A stretch of 64,000 bases of DNA from Jaltomata sinuosa (Eukaryota > Streptophyta > Magnoliopsida > Solanales > Solanaceae). The notes beneath the pieces are model-generated. The model made no database searches. It saw only the letters and a program-made list of their open reading frames with translations, and was not told the DNA's origin. Each line of letters opens with the position of its first letter. Positions within the stretch are counted from its first letter, which is position 1. The translations under genes were made by a program, and so were the position numbers. This document shows, piece after piece, positions 56,383 through 64,000 of this stretch. The stretch is taken from NCBI GenBank assembly GCA_003996215.1, contig QJPP01000275.1:682001-746000 (forward strand), in the 5' to 3' direction.

Positions 56383-58867
56383 GTTACCCCCTCCGGTGCC
56401 CCAAAGATCCAGTAAAGGCGGGATCCATGGAAGGACTTCTCCCGAGTACATCTACTCTGTCATAAACCCCTACCCTCGGTCACCCTTCTGCCCGTAGCAA
56501 ATTGTCCAGAATGGCAGGGTCCATGGAGGTCTACTTGTAGACCACATACTACACTCTAACCTCAAAATACCATCCGGAGTGCCACCGGATCCAAACTAGT
56601 CACCAATTCTCAAAATGTGTGCCTGAATCCTATCCAGGTCTAAATAAATGAAATAAATGCAATAAAACCCCCCCTCCAAGGGTGCTCGGGCATCTCTGGG
56701 TCTAAAACAGCAGTAAAACAAGTCGGTTGACTGGCTTTACCAAGTCTAATATCACTTCTTTATAAATAGCAAAATCAATCCAGCACCTCGGTCCACCCGA
56801 GTCCAATATAAGATAATAAAACTGAGATATCTCTCTTCTTTTAACCTTTCTTACCCCAAGAAGATCCATAAAAGGGATACCAAACCATTTCATAACATAT
56901 TTTATCGAAAATGGGCCTCCGAGGCCATTCAAGGTTTGGAAATCATAACTAGTAGGATAAGTTAAAATCGAGTAGAAAATCCTTTATATGCATGATAATG
57001 GCATGCTCAATAACAAACAGTAGCCCATGGGCTCACAATCAACCTATCGACCCTGCACAGGCTCCAATCGTTCTACAACATAGATAACCAGAACTATATT
57101 AATAATAACGATGTCCGGGACTCACGGACATTCCTAATATCCCACCAACTATGTTCTAGAGTCCAACAGGCCTCACAAGACCATAAGGGTGATAACATCA
57201 ACTACTAAGAATACTACATACAATGGAGGGAAAAAAATGGGGCGAATCATGGAAAAGCGGTCAATGTTTGTGGTACCAACCTAATTAACCCAACCCAAGG
57301 ATGCCAACTAGTACAATTTTATCCGATATATATTAAGTCTAGGGAGTTTAGACCGTAACCTACTTATCGTCTGACGATAAGCTGCTGGGACAACAATATC
57401 CAAGCCTGAATTGCTCCGAGAGATCCCGAATGATAATGAAACTATCAAAAACATAATTAATATATTAAAATGAATCTAACGATACTCATATCGCTATAAT
57501 CATAGCGGGGTCGAAATCTGGGCTAAAAGCGGGCTCGCGAGGCCCACAACCCAAAACCAAAAATGAAAAGAAGCACGATGACTACAACGATGCCAAGACG
57601 ACATGCTCCAAAATTGAGCGCACTTGGCCAAGAGAAGGGCGCCAAAACAGCCCGCTCAAGGTGAAGATAAAAGTTAGAATTTAAGAATAAGAATTGTGAA
57701 TTAGGCAAGGATTACTTACCAAAATGATGGAATTTAAGCCAAGACGGAGAATCCTTCAAACCCATGATCATGCAAGAGCTAGGAGGCACAATCTACCACA
57801 AATTCCAAGCTTTGGGTATGAGCAACAATGGTGGATTTTTCAAGAAAACAAAAGGAAAGCATGTTGGGGAAGAAGCTTACCAATAATTGGAGAATCACTA
57901 ATAGACGATGAACAAATAATTTTCCCAAGGCTAAGATTGATATTTGAGCAATTTGGTAGAGAGTAAATGAGTTTTAGAGTGAGAAAGTTGAGAGAAAAAG
58001 GGCTGGAAAAACGAAGAAGAAGACTTAAATAGCTGTTAGTTATTGGTTAGCACCATTGGCGCTAAACCAGCGACATCGCGCACGAGGGAGGCCCGTGCCA
58101 AGGCACGATCGTGCGTAACGGGCGCCATCATGCACAATGCCCGACCGCAGGCTAGTGCGATCGCACTGCCTGGGCACCGTTGGCGCTGAAGGCCTGCAAC
58201 TGCACTAAAAATTTGCAACTTTCTAAAACTTCATGGGGCATTCCGGGCATAATCGGAAATTGATACTCAAACACTAATAATTCTATCAGAGTGGAAACGA
58301 TATTCCGGACTAAACGGAATCAACAAAACTTCCATACGAGGTCATTTCGGAGAAATATTGACCCAAGTCAACACTAGCGAATAAGAACCCAAAGGCTCGA
58401 AATGAGCCCAACTCACCCAAAACTCAGACCAACTACTTTCCTAACCCAAACTGATCATTCCGGAGCTAATGGAATCGTCGGATTTTGAATCCGTTTGTTC
58501 ATTGAAATTCACCCAGAGTTACACTTTCAACTCTAAACGGCCTGAAAACAGATAAAATAACGCAAAACTCACACCGGAAGTTCTCAGGCCTCAACTAAAG
58601 GTTCAAAGAGACCAAACTCAGCACTCCGGAGCTAACGGAACTGTCAGAATTCAATTCTGAGCACATTAGATAAGAATATTGACTAAAGTCAATGATATTC
58701 TAAGTTAAAGCTTTAAAACAGAAAAAAGGGAAAAACAACCAACGAACGACTAGAGCACCAAACTACCAGTCCCAGCAATTTATAAATGACTTGGGGACAC
58801 TACAGAAATGCTCTAACAGTACAATAAATGCATAAACGTGAAGATGACCGAAAGGGTCATCGCAACA
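56383..58867 (-). repeat. Element I 5' LTR, 5' part
   Basis: This continues the I LTR after J. Read on the minus strand it begins near TGCGATGACCCTTTCGG (58864-58867) and matches the B LTR in blocks such as TCCATGGATCC, GACCTCCATGGACC and TTTAGACCTGG. A GC-rich palindrome cluster lies at 58050-58200. A TATA-like CTATTTAAG (minus strand, about 58025-58033) may be the promoter. The two parts add up to about 3.6 kb, longer than the B LTR. Confidence 0.85.
58050..58200. repeat. Cluster of GC-rich palindromes in I LTR
   Basis: Palindromic words GTGCGATCGCAC and GCACGATCGTGC, with TTGGCGCTAA/TTGGCGCTGA and GGGCGCC, lie within 150 bp. The surrounding LTR is AT-rich. Confidence 0.7.
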
Positions 58868-59795
58868 ATTAATTTTGGTCTCACTTTTTGTATGTAATTT
58901 GCATGTTAGTTATAATGAACGCACATTGAAAAAAGACAATACAAGAGAGGTGAGAAAATAATAACAAACGAAAGGTAAGTAAAAATAACATAAAAAATGA
59001 TTATTTGACATATCGAAGAGATAAGCTAAATTAATTCTTAAAACTGAAATTTTAAAATATAGGTGTGATCATATAATTGCTATTTATGAAAAGAAAATTG
59101 CTGAAAATGAGGCTGAAATTTGTGGAAAAAATGAAAGGCGATAGTAAATTAATTCTTTAACTTTTATAATATTAGAGTCTCAATTTACAATGATATTATG
59201 TTGACCGAGCAATCGAAAGGACAAAAATGAACAAATACCTAACATATTATCTATACAAGAATAATAGGTGAGTACGCTCAATTACATGTTTGTATCTCAT
59301 AAAATAACATAAGAAAAATATTAGATATAAATAATTAAATTATGATTGTTAATTTTTATAGGTTCAATGACGATATCCAATCATCTTAACCTCAACAAAT
59401 AAATTACTACACAGAGATTCGCATGGATCATTCACAAATACTTGTACATTTTTCTTTCATGTAATTTATATATTCAATTTTTTTATTATAATATTGATAT
59501 TATTTTACAAAATATGGATTGTGAGATTTGATTTACACGTGCAACGCATGTGCTGTGGGACTTGTATATTATAAGAGAACAAATGCTCTACACTAAATGT
59601 TGAACAACAAAGCCATCCTCTAGATACTGATAGACTTTTATGCCCTTAAATAGATAAAATATTTGTTTAGCGACTCAAGTTTGAGGGGAAAAAAATTGTA
59701 ATATTCAAAATATGGTCGAAGGACATAATTATTTCGAGAATGATAATATTCAGAACTATTGATACACACATGGAGAAGAACACTCATTATTTTAA
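58868..59795. other. AT-rich unassigned sequence right of element I
   Basis: No coding region is supported. A palindromic word ACACGTGCAACGCATGTGC stands at about 59537-59555. The first five bases, ATTAA, would be the right target duplication of I. The sequence may be the host DNA into which I inserted, or a decayed copia body. Confidence 0.45.
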
Positions 59796-60425
59796 GACAA
59801 ATGGGGAACCTCTCTCAGACCCGATCCTTTATCAACGCCTTGTTGGGAGCTTGATCTACTTAACTGTTACTAGACTTGACATTGCTCATGTAGTTCATAT
59901 TATTAATTAGTTTGTTTCTGATGCTCGACGCCTTCATTGTACGACTGTTCATCACCTACTTCATTATGTTCAATCTACCACAATGATGGGCCTGCAATAT
60001 AGTCATGACTCACCTACTCTCTTGCGTGTCTTTTCAGATGTTGATTATGGTGGGTGCTTGGAAACTCATTGTTTGACCATCGGGTATTGTGTGTTTCTTG
60101 GAAACTCCTTGCTATCTTGGAAATCAAAGAAGCAAACAACCGGGTCCAAATCATCCACCGAAGTAGAATGTCGTTTCATGTCGACTACTTGCAGTGAAGT
60201 GGTTTGGCTGCATCCTTTGTTGGCTGATTTTGGCATTTACTTTTCTTCTCCCACAACCATGTGCTGTGAAAATTGCCACCTTTTTCATGAATGAACCAAG
60301 CATATCGTGATTGATTGTCATTTCATTCGGGAAAAATTTGATGAAGGTCATATTTCTCTTCCCCATGTTTCCTCCAGAGATCAACTGGCGGATATTTTCA
60401 CTAAGTCTCAAACGAAGAAATGAAA
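59796..60425 (+). pseudogene. Ty1/copia pol: RNase H end, relic
   Basis: The translation reads DPILYQRLVGSLIYLTVTRL, then VHHLLHYVQSTTMMGLQYS, FSDVDYGGCLETH, LLSWKSKKQTTGSKSSTEVE and DQLADIFTKS. These are the hallmark motifs of the copia RT-RNase H end (YxRLVGSLIYL, SWKSKKQ, SSxEAEYR, DxLADxxTK). The open frame 59983-60294 holds most of it; a stop near 59909 and a TGA at 60292 break it. It is the only Ty1/copia coding sequence in the window. Confidence 0.92.
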
Positions 60426-60467
60426 TGAGTTCTTTAATTTATTGGCAAACTATTGGTTGACCACCAT

Positions 60468-60480
60468 CAGTTTGAGGGGG
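60468..60480 (+). other. Polypurine tract of the copia element
   Basis: CAGTTTGAGGGGG directly before the LTR start TGTTAATCACC; the usual copia form. Confidence 0.85.
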
Positions 60481-60665
60481 TGTTAATCACCACCAATTAT
60501 AATCTATACCTACCATATATAACTTAAATAATATTTCATATATTAGGAGGTAGATTGCATATTATTAGCCTAGAATCTTCTTTAATTGTATTTACCATGT
60601 ATAATTTTCCTTGTAACCTTATAAGGAGATGATATGCTTCATTATAAGGATATAGAAAATCAAAG
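60481..60665 (+). repeat. Copia 3' LTR, 5' part only
   Basis: The LTR starts TGTTAATCACCACC and runs about 185 bp before another LTR cuts it at 60666. The bases CAAAG just before the cut would be one target duplication of the inserted element. Confidence 0.8.
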
Positions 60666-60844
60666 TGTCAGGACCTAATCCACCGCGAGTGGCACAAATC
60701 CTAACCCCCGGTGAGCGAATCAAGTCAACACTTATCAAAACTAAGCAGCTAAAATAAAATTATCGTTAATCAAAACCAGGAAGCATAGCTAAAATTAAAT
60801 AATAAGGATCTCTACGGGAATAACACCTAAAATCTAAAAGTCAT
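60666..60844 (-). repeat. LTR fragment of the F/G family
   Basis: On the minus strand the fragment ends GATTAGGTCCTGACA at 60666 and matches the end of the G LTR (CGCGAGTGGCA, then AAAGTCAT). After about 180 bp it is cut by the LTR of element L; GTCAT at 60840-60844 would be the left target duplication of L. Confidence 0.75.
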
Positions 60845-63111
60845 TGTCACGCCCCAAAGCTAGCCCCTAGGCTAAACACGGGACCCAAAGTCACGAGTAA
60901 CCCCAAGCTAACTCATGGCATGGCATATCTATACAAAAATCAATTTAAGGCATGCACTGTGCGGAAAATAAAATAGTTTGAATATCTGAAAATAGGAGGA
61001 GCCCACAAGACTGAATATAAATATAATAGTGTTGACTGAAAACAACACTAAGAACTGCTGATATCTAATCTATGTACGAAAGCTATCTAGCTTAAATAGG
61101 AGTTGCTGGAACATACCCCCAGCTAACTCTAACAAATCTGAAACTAGAAATAAATACTGAACGGAGCATGTCTATGGTCCTCAGACTAATGAGGACTCAC
61201 CAAAAATGGCTGCTGAGTATGGACCGGAGGTCAAACTAAACGCGGTCTGGATGCTGAGTACCTGAACCTACATCATAAAATGATGTAGCACAAAAGTATG
61301 CGTCAGTACTTTGAATGTACTAAGCATGCAAGATATATGCTAAGCTGGACAATATAAAGATAATCATGAAATAAACATACTGCAAATAAGCTGAGAGCTG
61401 AACTGAATGCAATGACCAAGTATGGATCATGAGATAACATGCTGAGCTGATTACTGATAATACATATGCTGGATACAAGGTCAATGCAAATAAGAGTCTG
61501 ACTGTGGGAGACACTACTAACCGACATACCCTAATTTGAGCTAACTGTGGGGCCAACCTATAACCCTGGATGGGAGGGTGTTCATACCTTGCCAAGGGTA
61601 TGAACAAGTCTGACGTGGATCCACTACTGGTGTCCGCAAGGGACAAGGGTGTCAAGCCTAATCTGACGGGTGACCCCTTTAGAACCTACGGTGGCGTCGT
61701 AAACTTAGGGATTGTTGTTAAAGGTCTCAGCCTAAAATTGACAGGTGAGCCTTCATCCCTTAGTTCGCTCAGTGCTAAGTCTACTCCCAACTGAATATAA
61801 AGCAATAATGCAACTGTAATACTGGATAGCTCAGAACACTGATATAATCTGATAATGCAACATACATATACTAAAAGATATGAAATTCGAATTCTAAAGC
61901 ATGATTGTCTGACTAATCTACCTAGCAAGCATAATTTATGAGGTACTGAAATTTGCACAGGCAGGGTGTCTGAAGTTTATACATAACTATGCTAGTTCTC
62001 CAAGAAACATGCACTAAGCATCATATAAGTTATAGAATCTGAATAGAAAAGAAATCTCTAAGGTCTATGAACCCTAGGACTGAGTAGTCATGGAGAAACT
62101 GAAGAAACTGACTGAATTCTAGAGACCCAATGGGTGAAAGGAACCCACTAGTGAAATCCCACATACCTGGTGAAGAAATCCATGTCCTTGGATTTTTTAG
62201 GCTGAACTTGGGGAAGGCCTCTGCTTGTTCTTGGGAGAAAACTATAGCCTTTTTTGATTCTTTTCTTTCTAAGTCCGTTGAATTTAGGATAATAAGGGTT
62301 TTAGGTAGCTTTTGACTAATAAAGTAGGCGTAGAGTAGTCAAAACGACATAGCCTCGGCATTAAATTAGGTAGGAAATATCTGGAATGCCCATGTAATTT
62401 AATTAGAAAAAGCTATTAAAATTCACGACCCAGGGATAACGACTGGGTTCTACGGCTCATGGAAGGTTCCATGGGTCGTAGAACCCTATCGTGATTTCCT
62501 GGTCCTGAAAACTAGCCACTAGAATAAACCGTACGAGTTGGGTTCACGACTCGTGAAAACTTCCATGGGTCGTGGAACCCACTCGTGGTTTCTGTGAGGA
62601 ATTCTTGGTCCTCTGAACTTTCATTCTACAAGTTTGGTTCACGACTCGTGCAAACTTCCACGGGTCATGGAACCCAATCGTGGTTCTTGGGCACTTAAAC
62701 ATAGGCTACTGGAATTTGGTCCCATGACTTGGGTTCATGACTCGTGGAAGCTACTACGGGTCATGGAACCAAGTCGTGGTTCCTGAAGGCTTGGTGCAGG
62801 CTACTGGATCAGGTCCCACGAGTTGGGTTCACGAGTCGTGGAACCAAATCATGGTTCCTGAAGGACTTCTATTTCAGGGGTTTCATGGATAAGTCTACGG
62901 TCTGTGGAAAATCCTATGGGTCATCGTCTCGAGTCGTGAGAAAGACTTCTCAGGAGCAGTCCTCTGTTCTGAGTCCCACGAGTCCAGTACACGACTCGTG
63001 GACCTTTCCATGACTCGTGGAAGTGACTAATAGTTACTAACAGTTGATTTTTTTTTATTTCTCCTGGTTTTTCTGAGCTAAGTCTTGGCTTGGAAGTCCT
63101 GGGGTGTTACA
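60845..63111 (-). repeat. Element L 3' LTR
   Basis: On the minus strand it starts TGTAACACCCCAGGAC at 63111 and ends TTTGGGGCGTGACA at 60845, about 2267 bp. It shares long blocks with the D LTR, for example GGGTTACTCGTGAC / GGGGTCACTTGTGAC and CCAAGCTAAC. Near its start it contains a 95-bp tandem array rich in CACGACTCGTG palindromes. Both termini are intact. Confidence 0.9.
62446..62920. repeat. 95-bp tandem array of CACGACTCGTG palindromes in L LTR
   Basis: The marker GGTTC recurs at 62446, 62541, 62636, 62732 and 62826, spacings of 95, 95, 96 and 94. Each unit carries GGGTTCACGACTCGTGGAA or a variant, then CCATGGGTCGTGGAACCCA and TCGTGGTT. A further, less regular copy lies at 62975-63020. 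Confidence 0.9.
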
Positions 63112-63130
63112 ATATCTCCCCCTTGGGATC
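63112..63130 (-). other. Polypurine tract of element L
   Basis: On the minus strand CCCAAGGGGGAGATAT precedes the LTR start, with CATTCGAGGACGAATGATC just upstream. Confidence 0.87.
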
Positions 63131-63349
63131 ATTCGTCCTCGAATGAAGACACAACAAGCTGAGTTTTGAGGGAAAGAGCTGAAATCCCTACTAATAGAGT
63201 ACAAAAAAACTGATATCTAACTGAACTGAGTTCCATGAACATGCAAGTATGCTGAAATGCAAGGAAAACTGATGGAATAAGGTACTGGGATTGAATTACA
63301 CAAGAGTGAACTGAGAGACTGGAGAGGAACTAATTACCTCAAGCTGAAA

Positions 63350-64000
63350 CTAAATTGGAGAGAAAGAGGTGGGGGTACTTGGACATCATGGCTGCTTCTG
63401 CTTCCTAAGTAGCTCCCTCTACATACTGATTCAACCACAAAACTTTAACTGATGCGACTTCCTTATTCCTCAACCTACGAACCTGATGGTCAAGAATTTC
63501 AACTGGGACCTCCACATAGGTAAGACTATCCTTCACAGCCACACTCTCTAAGGGTACTATCGAAGTCTGATCACCCACACACTTTTTCAAGAGAGAAACA
63601 TGGAAGACTGGGTGAACTGCTGCTAGTTCGGGTGGTAACTCCAACTCATAAGCCACATTACCAACTCTTTTCAGGATTCTGTAAGGACCTACATACCTGG
63701 GACTGAGCTTCCCTTTCTTGCCGAATCTCATTACACCCTTCATGGGTGACACTTTCAGGAAAACCCAATCATCTATCTCAAACTCTAAGTCTCTCCTCCT
63801 AACCTCAACATAGGATTTCTGATGACTCTAAGCTATCTTCAACCTCTCCCTGATGAGCTGAACTTTCTCCATAGCCTCATGTACTGAATCTGGTCCAATC
63901 AAGGCTGCTTCACCTACTTCGAACCAACCAACAGGTGATCTGCACCTACGCCCATAAAGTTCCTCATATGGGGCCATTTGAATGTTGGAATGGTAGCTGT
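63350..64000 (-). pseudogene. Element L pol: integrase C-terminus and chromodomain
   Basis: The open frame 63752-63405 reads SPMKGVMRFGKKGKLSPRYV, GPYRILKRVGNVAYELELPP, VHPVFHVSLLKKCVGD and the chromodomain LDHQVRRLRNKEVASVKVLW. It ends in a TAG where the family has Trp (GATWEAEA). Upstream the frame resumes as SPVGWFEVGEAALIGPDSVH toward 64000. The protein is close to those of D and E. The rest of L is beyond the right edge. Confidence 0.88.

Noticed and set aside
2683..60425. Endogenous pararetrovirus (caulimovirid) as source of the RT genes
   Set aside because: Every RT sits between a gypsy or copia protease/RNase H and an integrase, most with LTRs and chromodomains. No movement-protein or coat-protein signature was seen.

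Overview
The window is plant nuclear DNA, most likely from a member of the Solanaceae. That family is inferred from the style of the LTR termini and is not proven by any host gene. Almost the whole window is nested, mostly dead retrotransposons. The dominant class is Ty3/gypsy chromovirus of the Tekay/Del type: gag with CCHC knuckles, then protease, reverse transcriptase (RT), RNase H, integrase and a C-terminal chromodomain, primed from initiator Met-tRNA (primer site TGGTATCAGAGC). I found no intact host gene, tRNA, rRNA or CRISPR array.

Layout. 1-2682: 3' end of element A (+), inserted into the protease of element B. 2683-8601: B (+), pol and 3' LTR. 8602-12046: unassigned DNA and a LINE tail, cut by a solo LTR (9064-11429) with a perfect TAATA target duplication. 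12016-15111: the only stretch not explained by retroelements, AT-rich, with 141-bp and 113-bp tandem duplications and a 200-bp-arm inverted repeat. 15112-15430: second LINE fragment. 15431-18292: element C (+), partial 5' LTR, gag, protease and start of RT. 18293-24479: element D (-). 24480-30045: element E (+), fused head to head with D. 30046-31911: element F (+), partial 5' LTR and gag. 31912-34770: element G (-). 34771-36509: two LTR fragments. 36510-43334: element H (-). 43335-44936: gag and leader of element I (-). I's 5' LTR (44937-58867) is split by element J (46035-56382, -). J is structurally complete: two 2.4-kb LTRs, primer site, polypurine tract and GTTAC target duplications. 58868-59795: AT-rich unassigned DNA. 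59796-60665: a Ty1/copia relic (+). 60666-60844: LTR fragment of the F/G type. 60845-64000: element L (-), running off the right edge.

History. The insertion order can be read from which sequence is cut: A into B; solo LTR into LINE; D into C; E into F; G into F; H into I; J into I; L into an F/G-type LTR, itself inside the copia LTR. Several joins (LINE2/C, D/E, G/K) lack the matching other half and are best explained by deletions. The D/E join fuses two separately nested clusters and leaves an inverted repeat of about 5.6-kb arms.

Coding potential. Every polyprotein here is broken by stops or frameshifts. J is the least damaged and keeps a recognisable integrase DDE triad, but its protease motif reads DPRAT instead of DPGAT. 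Many stops in the older elements are TAG at positions where the family has Trp or Gln, which fits deamination of methylated cytosine. Several LTR families carry clusters of short GC-rich palindromes; the clearest is a five-unit 95-bp array in the LTR of L.
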